Part shown: one piece after another, positions 53,701 to 62,710 of the stretch
Layout: every line of letters begins with the position of its first letter
How positions within the stretch are numbered: position 1 is the stretch's first letter
DNA from: Streptomyces sp. ISL-66
GTDB lineage: Bacteria > Actinomycetota > Actinomycetes > Streptomycetales > Streptomycetaceae
Direction: 5' to 3'
DNA length: 64,000 bases
Assembly: GCF_018614135.1 (NCBI RefSeq)
Contig: NZ_JAGGOW010000032.1
Coordinates: forward strand, 78,963 to 142,962
The notes under the pieces: generated by a model
What the model saw: the letters and a program-made list of their open reading frames with translations, nothing else
What the model was told of the DNA's origin: nothing
Database searches by the model: none
Made by a program: the position numbers and the translations under genes

Positions 53701-54813
53701 ATGAGTTTGACGGGGACCCCCCTCTTCGCGGCGGCGATCGCCTTGACGGCGTGCGCCGTCCTCCTGCCCCTGGCCGTGTGGACCAAGGTGCGCGGGCCCG
53801 TCGCCGTGCGCGTCGCCACGCGCGCCGTGATGATGGTGTCCGCCCAGGTCACGGCCGTCGCCCTGGTATTCGTCGCGGTCAACCGGGAAATGAACTTCTA
53901 CGCGTCCTGGGGCGATCTGCTCGGCACCGGCACGTACGTCACCGCCGCCCCCGACCTCGGCCCCGACGGGCTCGGCGGGAAGAAGGCGGCGGAGGTCAAG
54001 GCCGAGCCGAAGGTGCTCCAGGAGTTCCAGCCCGTCGAGGGACTCGGCGGCCGGGTCAAGAGGACCGAGCTCGACGGCAAGATATCCGGCGTCAAGGGCG
54101 ACGTCCTGGTGTGGCTGCCGCCCCAGTACGACGACCCGGCCTTCAAGGACAAGAAGTTCCCCGTCGTCGAGCTGATCCCCGGCATACCGGGGACCGGCAA
54201 GTCCTGGTTCCAGGGGCTGAAGGCGCACGAGGTCCTCGAACCCCTCATGAAGAGCGGCAAGGTGCAGCCGTTCATCCTCGTCTCGCCGCGCGCCATGCTG
54301 CTCGGCAACGCCGACACCGGCTGCGCCAACATCCCGGGCAAGGTCAACGCCGACAGCTGGTTCAGCGTCGACGTCCGCAAGATGGTCGCCGACAATTTCC
54401 GGGTGTCGCAAGAGGCCCGCACGTGGGGCGTGGCCGGGTATTCCGCCGGGGCGTACTGCGCCGCCAAGCTGGCGATCAACCACCCCGACCGCTACAGCGC
54501 GGCCGTCTCCCTCTCCGGCTACAACGACCCGGGGCAGGAGCCCTCTTCGCTGGTCGCGCAGGATCCGGAGTTGCGCCGCACCCACAACCTGAAGTTCCTG
54601 CTCAAGGCCGCGGCCGCGCCGCCGGCCGTCTCGCTGTGGATGTCGGGCGCGGAGCAGGACGGCTACCTGTCCGGCACGGACCTCAAGGCGATCGCACAGG
54701 ATCCGACCGTGGTGCACGCGGAGAAGGTGACCGGCGGCCACAACCACGACAGCTGGTCGAAGCAGCTGCCGCAGACCTTCGACTGGCTGAGCAGGACGGT
54801 CAAGGCACCGTAG
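53701..54813 (+). CDS. Membrane-tethered esterase (antigen 85 / EsteraseD-like fold)
   Basis: The 370-residue protein has two or three N-terminal membrane helices (about residues 5-25 and 38-62), then an outer alpha/beta hydrolase domain. The nucleophile elbow is WGVAGYSAGAYCAAKLAINHPDRYSAAVSLSGY. An oxyanion region is VVELIPGIPGTGKSWFQG, and a late acid/His pair includes VTGGHNHDSWSKQLPQTFDWL. This is the layout of the secreted Mpt51/Ag85-like esterase family. Mycolyl transfer is not expected in Streptomyces, so the substrate is unknown. ATG 53701 is the most likely start. Confidence 0.86.
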   Translation: MSLTGTPLFAAAIALTACAVLLPLAVWTKVRGPVAVRVATRAVMMVSAQVTAVALVFVAVNREMNFYASWGDLLGTGTYVTAAPDLGPDGLGGKKAAEVKAEPKVLQEFQPVEGLGGRVKRTELDGKISGVKGDVLVWLPPQYDDPAFKDKKFPVVELIPGIPGTGKSWFQGLKAHEVLEPLMKSGKVQPFILVSPRAMLLGNADTGCANIPGKVNADSWFSVDVRKMVADNFRVSQEARTWGVAGYSAGAYCAAKLAINHPDRYSAAVSLSGYNDPGQEPSSLVAQDPELRRTHNLKFLLKAAAAPPAVSLWMSGAEQDGYLSGTDLKAIAQDPTVVHAEKVTGGHNHDSWSKQLPQTFDWLSRTVKAP

Positions 54814-54868
54814 GGCGCGGTGTGCGGTGTGCGGGGCGCGGTGTGTGCGGCTTGCGGCGCGCGGCGCG

Positions 54869-55921
54869 CTACGCCGGTCGGGAAGCGCCCGCCCAGGGCA
54901 TCGAGTCCACCGGCGCCAGGCGCACCGTCGAACCGGGGCGCGGGGCGTGGATCATCTGGCCGTTGCCCACGTACATGCCCACGTGCGTCACCCCGGAGTA
55001 GAAGAACACCAGGTCGCCGGGGGCCAGCTGGTCGCGGGAGATCCGCTGCCCCGCGTTGATCTGCGTGTACGTGGTGCGCGGTAGTGACACTCCGGCCGCG
55101 CGCCAGGCCGCCTGGGTCAGGCCCGAGCAGTCGAAGGAGCCGGGTCCCGTGGCGCCCCACACGTACGGCTTGCCGATCGCCCCGTACGCGAACGCCACCG
55201 CGCCGGCGGCGCGGGATCCGTCGGAGGGGGGCGGGGGCGGGCCGGCCGGGCCGGTGGTGGCGCCGCCGACGGACCGGGCCTCGTAGGCGGCGCGCTGCTC
55301 GGCTGTCAGCTTGTCCAGCAGTCGTCGCGCCGCGCTCAGCTTCGCTTCGATCTCGGCCTTGTGGCCGGCGAGCTCGCCCTGCCGGGCGCGCAGGTCGGCG
55401 AGGCGTCCGGAGGCCTGCTCCCTGAGCTGCCCGACCTCTTCCGCCTTGCGGCGCACGACGGAGATGTCGGCGGCGTTGCGGTTCCCGGCGCGCGCGATGA
55501 GGGCGGCCCGGTCCAGGTACTCCTGCGGGCTGTCGGACATCGCCAGCTGGACGGCGGCGCTCAGGGTCCCGCTGCGGTACTGGGTCGCGGCCAGGGAACC
55601 GAGCGCGCTGCGGGCGCTGTTGAGCTGGTCGGTCTTGCGAGCGGTCTCGTCCTGCAGTCCGGCGAGGGCGCGCTCCGCGTCGTCGGCCTTCTCTTTCGCC
55701 CCGTTGTACTGCTCGGTCGCGCCCTCGGCCTCCTCGTAGAGCCGGTCCACCTCCGCTTTGACCTGCGAGGGCGTCGGCTCGGGGGCCGCGTGGGAGGTGC
55801 CTTCGAACGCGGTGGCGGTGGCAGCGCCCGCGAGGGCGAGGGTGGCGGCGGTGGTCCGTGCGGTGGTCCGTGCGGTGCCGCCGGAAAACGGGCGCTGCCT
55901 GGGCTTTCGATGACTGGCCAC
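54869..55921 (-). CDS. Secreted NlpC/P60 peptidoglycan endopeptidase
   Basis: The 350-residue protein has a signal peptide (basic start, then TLALAGAATATAFEGTSHA). A long coiled coil (about 50-215) follows, with a Pro/Gly linker (GPAGPPPPPSDG) and an NlpC/P60 domain. The catalytic Cys is in SFDCSGLTQAAWRAAG, the first His in VTHVGMYVG and the third residue His in QMIHAPRPG. It should cleave D-Glu to diamino acid bonds in stem peptides. The coiled coil is probably autoinhibitory or for FtsEX-like control, as in RipA relatives. The start is GTG 55921. I looked for a c-di-AMP riboswitch in the 225-base spacer upstream and saw none. Confidence 0.9.
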   Translation of the reverse strand: MASHRKPRQRPFSGGTARTTARTTAATLALAGAATATAFEGTSHAAPEPTPSQVKAEVDRLYEEAEGATEQYNGAKEKADDAERALAGLQDETARKTDQLNSARSALGSLAATQYRSGTLSAAVQLAMSDSPQEYLDRAALIARAGNRNAADISVVRRKAEEVGQLREQASGRLADLRARQGELAGHKAEIEAKLSAARRLLDKLTAEQRAAYEARSVGGATTGPAGPPPPPSDGSRAAGAVAFAYGAIGKPYVWGATGPGSFDCSGLTQAAWRAAGVSLPRTTYTQINAGQRISRDQLAPGDLVFFYSGVTHVGMYVGNGQMIHAPRPGSTVRLAPVDSMPWAGASRPA

Positions 55922-56089
55922 GAGGGCCTCACGTCCTTCCTCTCTCGGTGCTTGGAGGAGGACGCTAGACCCGGAGATAACGGGCGGATGACGGGATGAT
56001 CGTAAGTGGCCGTACGCGACCGGATCTTGTCGTTAGGTCGTCGTCTCGAAGTCGCTGGTGACCGCCGATGGCCGTCCAGGGATGCCGGG

Positions 56090-56145
56090 CATGCCGGCCG
56101 TGCCGGGCGTGCCAGGGGCGTCGAGCGTGCCGGGAGGTGCCAGGG
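56090..56145. repeat. Degenerate 9-bp GTGCCGGGC-type repeats
   Basis: Several imperfect copies of ATGCCGGGC/GTGCCGGGC lie just downstream of the minus-strand membrane gene ending at 56147. The rest of 55922-56089 contains the promoter region of the NlpC/P60 gene, and I see no further gene. Confidence 0.55.
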
Positions 56146-56146
56146 G

Positions 56147-56500
56147 TCAGCGCCAGAGGACGGCGATGAAGATGTTGGCCACGGTCAGTGCGCCGACCGT
56201 GCCGAACAGCGCCTTCTCCACCCGCTCCTCGTCGCGCTTGACGTAGACGAGCGCGAGGATCACGAAGAGGATCGCGAGCTTGACCCCGGCCTTGACGTTG
56301 TTGACGCTCCCGCCGTCCATCTCGCGGAAACCGACGAGCAGCACACCGGTGACGAGCATGGTCAGCGCGCCGTGCAGCATCGCGGGCACGAAGCGGGCGG
56401 TGCCGGCGCTCATCGCCTTCATCTGGGTCAGGAAGCCGCCGAGGAGCGAGGCGATCCCGATGATGTGCAGGCCGAGGAAGACATTGATGAGAACGTTCAT
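56147..56500 (-). CDS. Small four-helix membrane protein
   Basis: The 117-residue protein is almost entirely hydrophobic: NVLINVFLGLHIIGIASLLGGFLTQM, FVPAMLHGALTMLVTGVLLVGF, VKAGVKLAILFVILALVYVKRD and ALFGTVGALTVANIFIAVLW. The ATG at 56500 follows GGCTCCTCGG. The family is common in actinobacteria as an uncharacterised integral membrane protein. The His and Arg in the helices could hint at a heme or redox role, but I cannot support that. It is divergent from pcrA. Confidence 0.8.
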   Translation of the reverse strand: MNVLINVFLGLHIIGIASLLGGFLTQMKAMSAGTARFVPAMLHGALTMLVTGVLLVGFREMDGGSVNNVKAGVKLAILFVILALVYVKRDEERVEKALFGTVGALTVANIFIAVLWR

Positions 56501-56716
56501 GCCGAGGAGCCTAGGCGGTGGCCAGGCGCGGATTTCGGCCGCGGGGCGCGGATCACGCGGCCGCCGCCCACGGAGAATCCCGACGTGACCGATGTCGCAG
56601 GAGGCGAAACCAGGCGGTGCCTGGGACGGCCCCGGGCAGGGTTCACAGGGCATATGCCGCCGAATTTTCCCGGGCCGGGACACGCTGTCGGTCCCGCCCC
56701 CTAGACTCGGAAGGCG

Positions 56717-59257
56717 ATGAGCAGCCTCTTTGACGACAGCTTCCTGGCCGACCTCTCCCCCTCCGAAGAGGTCCCCCCGCCGCCCGAGGATCACGCCGCC
56801 CCCGAGACGGGCGCGGACGATCTCTTCGGGGGCCGGTTCGACGTGGCCGTCGACAGTGGGGGGCGCGGGGACGCGTACTACCGGGACGGCGCCCCCAGGC
56901 CCGTCATCGACCCGGCGGCCCTCCTCGACGGGCTGAACGCGGAGCAGCGCGCCGCCGTGGTGCACGCGGGGTCGCCGCTGCTCATCGTGGCCGGCGCCGG
57001 CTCCGGCAAGACGCGCGTGCTGACGCACCGCATCGGCTACCTGCTCGGCGCGCGCGGGGTCCACCCGGGCCAGATCCTGGCGATCACCTTCACGAACAAG
57101 GCCGCCGGCGAGATGAAGGAGCGCGTCGAGGGCCTGGTCGGCCCGCGCGCGAACGCCATGTGGGTGATGACCTTCCACAGCGCCTGCGTCCGCATCCTGC
57201 GCCGCGAGTCCAAGCGGCTCGGTTTCACCTCGTCGTTCTCGATCTACGACGCGGCCGACTCGAAGCGCCTGATGGCGCTCGTCTGCCGGGACCTCGACCT
57301 GGATCCGAAGAAGTTCCCGCCGAAGGCCTTCAACGCCAAGATCTCGAACCTGAAGAACGAGCTCATCGACGAGGACGCCTTCGCGGGGCAGGCCGTCGAC
57401 GGCTTCGAGAAGACCCTCGCCCAGGCGTACGCGATGTACCAGGGGCGCCTGCGCGAGGCGAACGCGCTCGATTTCGACGACATCATCATGACCACGGTCC
57501 ATCTGCTCCAGGCGTTCCCGGAGGTCGCCGAGCACTACCGGCGCCGCTTCCGGCACGTCCTGGTCGACGAGTACCAGGACACCAACCACGCCCAGTACAC
57601 GCTCGTGCGCGAGCTGGTCGGCACCGGCTACCCGGATCTGCCGCCCGCCGAGCTGTGCGTCGTGGGTGACGCCGACCAGTCGATCTACGCCTTCCGCGGC
57701 GCGACCATCCGCAACATCCTCCAGTTCGAAGAGGACTACGCGGACGCCACGACGATCCTGCTGGAGCAGAACTACCGCTCCACCCAGACGATCCTGTCCG
57801 CCGCCAACGCCGTGATCGAGCGCAACGAGAACCGCCGCGCGAAGAACCTGTGGACCGAGGCCGGCACCGGGGCGGTGATCACCGGATACGTCGCGGACAC
57901 CGAGCACGACGAGGCGCAGTTCATCGCCGACGAGATCGACCGGCTGACGGACGCGGGCGACGCCAAGGCGGGCGACGTCGCGATCTTCTACCGGACGAAC
58001 GCGCAGTCCCGCGTGTTCGAGGAGATCTTCATCCGGGTCGGACTGCCGTACAAGGTCGTCGGCGGCGTGCGCTTCTACGAGCGCAAGGAGGTTCGCGACG
58101 TCCTCGCGTACCTGCGCGTCCTGGCCAACCCCGAGGACAGCGTCCCGCTCCGCCGGATCCTGAACGTGCCCAAGCGCGGCATCGGCGAGCGCGCGGAAGC
58201 GATGATCGACGCGCTGGGCATGCGCGAGAAGATCACCTTCCCGCAGGCGCTGCGCCGGGTCGACGAGGCCTTCGGCATGGCCGCCCGCTCGACCAACGCG
58301 GTCAAGCGGTTCAACGTGCTGATGGAGGAACTCCGCACGATCGTCGACTCGGGCGCCGGCCCGGCCGTGGTCCTGGAAGCGGTCCTGGAGCGTACGGGCT
58401 ACCTCGCCGAGCTCCAGGCCTCGACCGACCCGCAGGACGAGACCCGCATCGAGAACCTCCAGGAACTGGCCGCGGTGGCGCTCGAGTTCGAGCAGGCACG
58501 GGAGGCCGCCGCCACGGAGGCCGCCGAGAGCGGCGCCCCGCCGGTGGGCCCCGGCACCCTCGCCGAGTTCCTGGAACAGGTCGCGCTCGTCGCCGACTCC
58601 GATCAGATCCCGGACGAGGACACCGACGGCAACGGCGTCATCACCCTCATGACCCTGCACACCGCCAAGGGCCTGGAGTTCCCGGTGGTCTTCCTGACCG
58701 GCATGGAGGACGGGGTCTTCCCGCACATGCGGGCACTGGGCCAGACCAAGGAGCTCGAGGAGGAGCGCCGCCTCGCGTACGTCGGCATCACGCGCGCCCG
58801 GGAGCGGCTGTACCTGACCCGCTCCTCGATGCGCAGCGCGTGGGGCACCCCCTCGTACAACCCGCCGTCGCGGTTCCTCGAGGAGATCCCGGCCGAGTAC
58901 CTGCAGTGGAAGCGGACGGGCGCGGCGCAGAAGCCGGCGGGTCCGGTGCGGAGCTCGGGCTACGGGTCCTCGGGCTCGGGCGGGGGCGGTTCGAAGACCT
59001 CGTTCGGCACCTCGCCGGAGTCGTTCCTGTCCTCGTCGCGCTCGAAGTCGGGCCCGTCCGGTTTCGCGACGCGCAGGGCCTCCGACAAGCCGACGATCGC
59101 GCTGGCGGTCGGGGACCGGGTCACGCACGACCAGTTCGGGCTGGGCACGGTCATGGAGGTCAAGGGAGCGGGCGCGGACGCGCAGGCCACCATCGACTTC
59201 GGGGACGAGAAGCCGAAGCGGCTGCTGCTGCGGTACGCGCCGGTGCAGAAGCTCTAG
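56717..59257 (+). CDS. pcrA: ATP-dependent DNA helicase PcrA/UvrD
   Basis: The 846-residue superfamily 1A helicase has the Walker A motif VAGAGSGKTRVLTHRIGYLL near residue 92, motif Ia (AITFTNKAAGEMKERV), Walker B LVDEYQDTNHAQY near 284, motif III (VVGDADQSIYAFRGATIRNIL), motif IV (LEQNYRSTQTIL), motif V and motif VI (RRLAYVGITRARERLYLT). A non-conserved acidic N-terminus (1-70) and a C-terminal Tudor-like segment (IALAVGDRVTHDQFGLGTVMEVKG) are typical of PcrA. A TAGACT -10 box ends 9 bases before the ATG, so the mRNA is probably leaderless or nearly so. Confidence 0.96.
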   Translation: MSSLFDDSFLADLSPSEEVPPPPEDHAAPETGADDLFGGRFDVAVDSGGRGDAYYRDGAPRPVIDPAALLDGLNAEQRAAVVHAGSPLLIVAGAGSGKTRVLTHRIGYLLGARGVHPGQILAITFTNKAAGEMKERVEGLVGPRANAMWVMTFHSACVRILRRESKRLGFTSSFSIYDAADSKRLMALVCRDLDLDPKKFPPKAFNAKISNLKNELIDEDAFAGQAVDGFEKTLAQAYAMYQGRLREANALDFDDIIMTTVHLLQAFPEVAEHYRRRFRHVLVDEYQDTNHAQYTLVRELVGTGYPDLPPAELCVVGDADQSIYAFRGATIRNILQFEEDYADATTILLEQNYRSTQTILSAANAVIERNENRRAKNLWTEAGTGAVITGYVADTEHDEAQFIADEIDRLTDAGDAKAGDVAIFYRTNAQSRVFEEIFIRVGLPYKVVGGVRFYERKEVRDVLAYLRVLANPEDSVPLRRILNVPKRGIGERAEAMIDALGMREKITFPQALRRVDEAFGMAARSTNAVKRFNVLMEELRTIVDSGAGPAVVLEAVLERTGYLAELQASTDPQDETRIENLQELAAVALEFEQAREAAATEAAESGAPPVGPGTLAEFLEQVALVADSDQIPDEDTDGNGVITLMTLHTAKGLEFPVVFLTGMEDGVFPHMRALGQTKELEEERRLAYVGITRARERLYLTRSSMRSAWGTPSYNPPSRFLEEIPAEYLQWKRTGAAQKPAGPVRSSGYGSSGSGGGGSKTSFGTSPESFLSSSRSKSGPSGFATRRASDKPTIALAVGDRVTHDQFGLGTVMEVKGAGADAQATIDFGDEKPKRLLLRYAPVQKL

Positions 59258-59356
59258 GGAGCTCGGGCGGCCCGGAGCCGGTCCGCCTGGTTGGCCTGGA
59301 CCGGCCGGGCGGCCGAGTGCGTCGGCCGGGTGGGCGGCTGGGTCGGCCGGTGGCTC

Positions 59357-60880
59357 TTAGTTCGGGTCCAGATCGTGGCTGCGCAGCCACGCCTGGGGGT
59401 CGACGGGAGAGCCGCCGCCCGGTCGTACCTCGAAGTGCAGGTGCGGTCCGGTGGAGTTGCCCGAGTTGCCGGAGTACGCGATCACATCGCCGGCCTTGAC
59501 CTTGCCGGAGCGGATCTTGGCGCTGCTGAGGTGGCAGTACCAGGTCTCCGTACCGTCGGGCGCGGTGAGTATCACCATGTTGCCGTAGGCGCTGTTCCAC
59601 TGGCTGCGCACGGTGCCGTCGGTGGCGGCCATGACCGAACTCCCGTAAGACACCGGGAAGTCGATGCCGGTGTGCACGGACATCCAGTTGACGCCCGCCT
59701 GGCCGAAGCCCGCGCTGAGGCCGTGCCGCGCGACGGGGAGGGCGAACTTGGGGCGGGCCGCTTCCTTGGCCGCCTCCTCCTCCGCCTTCTTCTTCTTTTC
59801 CTCGTCCTGACGCAGGCGCAGGTCGATGCGTTCCTGGGTGCGGCTCGCGCGGTCCGCGAAGTCGCCGGCGTCGGCGCTGAGGGCGGTGAGCTGCGTGTCG
59901 AGCTTGCTGTTCGCCGCGACCGGCTTGACGGAGGCCGGATCGGGCGCGGCCATCGTGGTCGTTGCCTCGGCGGACTGCTCCGCGCCGGTGAGCCCGCCGA
60001 CGGAGGCGGCGGCCACACCCGCGACACCCATCACGCAGGCGGAGGGCACGGCCACGGTCAGCAGGGCGGAACGCTTCGCCGGCGTGCGGCGGCGGGTGTT
60101 CCCGGCGCGGCGCGAGGCGCGGGGCGCGGACGGGGCGGCCGCCAGGGCCGGGGCCGGCGGCGTGACGGGCATGGCCTGGGTGGGGAGGTCGTGCACCCGG
60201 AAGTCGGCGTCTGCGGTGGCTTCGGCGTCTGCGGCGGCTGTGGCGTCGCCTTCGTGGCCGAGGAAGCTGTCGGACGAGTCGCCGAGCGCGTCCCCGTGGA
60301 AGCCGGTGTGGGCGTCGTCCTCGGCGATGACCTCGAAGACCGCGGTCTCGGTGTAAACCGGGGGCGCTTCGTACGTGTACTCGTACGTGTACTGCTGCTC
60401 CTGGTGTTGCGCCTGCTGCGTCGCTTGCGCCTGTTCCTGCACCTGCTCGTAGCCGTACGCGTAGGCCTGCTGGGGCTCCTGCGTCTGCTGGGACTGCGGC
60501 TCGGAGGCGGTGTTCCAGGCGGTGGCGTCGTAGGCGCCGGTCTCGGTGCCGTAACCCGGGGTCGACCACGTGTCGTAGCCGAAGGCGGTGGACTGGTAGT
60601 CCGTGGAGATGCCCTGGGTGGGGACGGTCGAGAGGTATCCGTCGTAGCCGCCGGTCTCGGGCTGCTGGGAGTAGCCGCTCTGCGGGGTGGTCCACGCGGT
60701 GGCGTCGTACGCGCCGGTGCCGGTGTCGTAGGAGGTGCCGTAGGACCCGGCGGCGGCGTAGTTGTAGCCCTGACCTTGCGTTTCATAGGACGCGTAGGCG
60801 GAATCGCCGGCGAGAGTGGTGGTGGCAAGGCCGTCGTACCCGAGATCGGGGTACTGGCCCGACGAGGGGCGGTCGTTCAC
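59357..60880 (-). CDS. M23 family metallopeptidase with Tyr/Gln-rich N-terminus
   Basis: The 507-residue protein begins with about 190 residues rich in Tyr, Gly, Gln and Thr. These include two copies of ETGAYDATAW-like sequence and a QAQATQQAQHQEQQ stretch. An acidic part and a basic SRRAGNTRRRTPAKRSA segment precede a membrane helix (about 268-292). A coiled coil (RLRQDEEKKKKAEEEAAKEA) leads to the LytM/M23 domain with HTGIDFPVSYGSSVMAATDGTV and PHLHFEVRPGG, the zinc and catalytic histidines. It should be a cell-wall endopeptidase or regulator. GTG 60880 is preferred over the adjacent TTG. A TTCGAA dyad lies about 190-205 bases upstream. Confidence 0.88.
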   Translation of the reverse strand: MNDRPSSGQYPDLGYDGLATTTLAGDSAYASYETQGQGYNYAAAGSYGTSYDTGTGAYDATAWTTPQSGYSQQPETGGYDGYLSTVPTQGISTDYQSTAFGYDTWSTPGYGTETGAYDATAWNTASEPQSQQTQEPQQAYAYGYEQVQEQAQATQQAQHQEQQYTYEYTYEAPPVYTETAVFEVIAEDDAHTGFHGDALGDSSDSFLGHEGDATAAADAEATADADFRVHDLPTQAMPVTPPAPALAAAPSAPRASRRAGNTRRRTPAKRSALLTVAVPSACVMGVAGVAAASVGGLTGAEQSAEATTTMAAPDPASVKPVAANSKLDTQLTALSADAGDFADRASRTQERIDLRLRQDEEKKKKAEEEAAKEAARPKFALPVARHGLSAGFGQAGVNWMSVHTGIDFPVSYGSSVMAATDGTVRSQWNSAYGNMVILTAPDGTETWYCHLSSAKIRSGKVKAGDVIAYSGNSGNSTGPHLHFEVRPGGGSPVDPQAWLRSHDLDPN

Positions 60881-61069
60881 CAACTTCTCTTTCGCCTCGG
60901 CAGCGGGGGGCCTGGGTGGCCGAGGAGTTTGGAGTTCCTCGGAGGAGAGCAGTGGCGTGACTGTACCCGTCGGTTACTCGCATCGACAATCTTCGGCGGG
61001 GGCCGGCCGCGGGGGAACCGGGCATTCAGCCGCCTTTCGGTCGCCGCAAGGGCGACCCTTGGCCTTGAG

Positions 61070-61086
61070 TTCGAAATACGTTCGAA
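61070..61086. promoter_or_regulatory. TTCGAA-N5-TTCGAA element
   Basis: Two palindromic hexamers separated by five bases form a symmetrical 17-bp element in the 236-base spacer between the M23 gene and the end of the lipase gene. It lies in an AT-richer patch and may be an operator for the M23 promoter. The remaining spacer shows no gene. Confidence 0.4.
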
Positions 61087-61116
61087 TGTAGGCGGATTGG
61101 CGAGCCTTTTCTTCCC

Positions 61117-61998
61117 TCAGGCGACGGAAGCGGTGCCGGAGTGGCGGACGGCGACCGGGCCGGGCCCGTCGAGCGTGCGCCGGACGGCTGCGATGACGGT
61201 GGGATGCGCGGGCAGGGCGAGGTGCCCGATGCCGGTGACGTGCACGTTCTCCGCGATCAGGTCCGGATGTTCGATGCGGGCCGTCTCGATCGGGTCCATC
61301 AGCGCGTCGAACTCGCTCCAGAACGCCACGCACCGGGTCCGGCAGCCGGGCGCGGGCGCGCGCAGCTCGGCCATCACCTCGGAGTCCCGGCGCATCTGCC
61401 GGACCAGCGGGTGCGCGTCCATGAAGGGCGCGACGCCGGTGCCGCAATGGGGGGTGCCGAGCGTGACGAGGGTGCGGACGCGGGCATCGCCACCGAGGCG
61501 CTGGACGTAGTACCGCCCGATCAGGCCGCCGAGGCTGTGCCCCACCAGGTCCACCCGGTCCTGCCCGGTGCGCTCGCACAGTTCCTCGACGCGGTCGGCG
61601 AGACGGCGGGCGGTGACGCGCAGATCGAGGGTGAAGGGGGAGTAGTTGTACGTCTCCACCTGCCGCCGGCCGCCCGCCCCGAGGGCGCGGCGCAGCAGGA
61701 CGAAGACGGAGCGGTTGTCGGTGAACCCGTGCAGGAGCAGCGCGGGCGGTGCGGTGGCGGCGGCGCCGGACGCGTCGGCACCGGGCCCGGCGGTCGTGGT
61801 CGCGGTCGTGGGCGCGGTGCCGCTCCCGCTCCCGCTCCCGCTCCCGCTCCCCGTCCCGCTCCCGGAGTCGGCGGCGGTGCGGGCGGCGGTAGGGCGCTCC
61901 TGGCGCATCCCCGTCGGATACATCAGGATGTGCCCGCCGAGCACTATCAATTCCAGTACGCCGGCCCGCAGCGCGGCCCCGGACATGGACAGCCCCAT
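61117..61998 (-). CDS. Alpha/beta-fold lipase/esterase with Gly-Ser repeat linker
   Basis: The 293-residue protein has an N-terminal hydrophobic segment (about 8-28). A linker of alternating Gly-Ser (GSGTGSGSGSGSGSG, about 46-60) precedes a triacylglycerol-lipase-like domain with LLLHGFTDNRSVF, nucleophile elbow VDLVGHSLGGLIGRYYVQ, and GTPHCGTGVAPF. The acid is in FWSEFDALMDP and the His in TGIGHLALPAHPTV. The catalytic triad looks complete, and secretion or membrane tethering is likely. The substrate is unknown. It is divergent from the mutase subunit gene, with 199 bases between the starts. Confidence 0.87.
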   Translation of the reverse strand: MGLSMSGAALRAGVLELIVLGGHILMYPTGMRQERPTAARTAADSGSGTGSGSGSGSGSGTAPTTATTTAGPGADASGAAATAPPALLLHGFTDNRSVFVLLRRALGAGGRRQVETYNYSPFTLDLRVTARRLADRVEELCERTGQDRVDLVGHSLGGLIGRYYVQRLGGDARVRTLVTLGTPHCGTGVAPFMDAHPLVRQMRRDSEVMAELRAPAPGCRTRCVAFWSEFDALMDPIETARIEHPDLIAENVHVTGIGHLALPAHPTVIAAVRRTLDGPGPVAVRHSGTASVA

Positions 61999-62197
61999 GG
62001 GCGGCCTCCCCTAAGCGTCTTGGGGCGACGCGGACCACAGGGGCCGGCCACGCCGTGCCGTGCGGCTGTCGGCACGGAGTGGCGGCACGGGAGCGGCGGC
62101 ACGCCATCCCACGTGTGATTTCCCCCTCGTGGTTGACCGCGAAACGGGGGTGTGCGCGATGCTGTACTTAACGTTCGTTCACTCGGGAGGCAGTGTG

Positions 62198-62602
62198 ATG
62201 GGTGTGACCGGTCCGATCCGTGTGGTGGTGGCCAAGCCGGGCCTCGACGGCCACGACCGGGGCGCCAAGGTGATCGCGCGGGCGCTGCGGGACGCGGGCA
62301 TGGAGGTCATCTACACCGGCCTCCACCAGACCCCCGAGCAGATCGTGGACACCGCGATCCAGGAGGACGCCGACGCGATCGGCCTCTCGATCCTCTCGGG
62401 CGCGCACAACACGCTGTTCGCGCGCGTGCTGGAGCTCCTCGCGGAGCGCGACGCGGAGGACATCAAGGTGTTCGGCGGCGGCATCATCCCGGAGGCGGAC
62501 ATCGCTCCGCTCAAGGAGAAGGGCGTGGCTGAGATCTTCACCCCGGGCGCGACGACGACGGCCATCGTCGACTGGGTCCGGGCGCACGTCCGTCAGGCGT
62601 AG
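62198..62602 (+). CDS. icmB: B12-binding small subunit of acyl-CoA mutase (IcmB-like)
   Basis: The 134-residue protein is a free-standing cobalamin-binding domain. It has [33 protein letters not shown], with the DxHxxG base-off ligand motif (His near residue 19), [11 protein letters not shown] and [27 protein letters not shown]. It matches the C-terminal domain of methylmalonyl-CoA mutase and the separate small subunit of isobutyryl-CoA mutase, known in Streptomyces. The large subunit is not in the window. The ATG at 62198 has GGGAGG upstream, so longer frames are not used. TTAACGTTCGTTCACT (62168-62183), just upstream of the ribosome site, may be an operator. A GC palindrome (62614-62627) follows. 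Confidence 0.88.
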   Translation: MGVTGPIRVVVAKPGLDGHDRGAKVIARALRDAGMEVIYTGLHQTPEQIVDTAIQEDADAIGLSILSGAHNTLFARVLELLAERDAEDIKVFGGGIIPEADIAPLKEKGVAEIFTPGATTTAIVDWVRAHVRQA

Positions 62603-62710
62603 CCGAGCCGTACCGGCTCCGGAGCCGAGCCGTAGCCGCGGCGTGCTCCGGCCCCGGGCTGCGCTCCGGCCCAGGCCCAGGCCCCGGCCCCGGAGCGCGG
62701 CCCGTCCCGG

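Noticed and set aside
55922..56146. c-di-AMP (ydaO-type) riboswitch before the NlpC/P60 gene
   Set aside because: This class often precedes wall hydrolase genes in Streptomyces, but the spacer is short and I could not find its conserved core or pairing.
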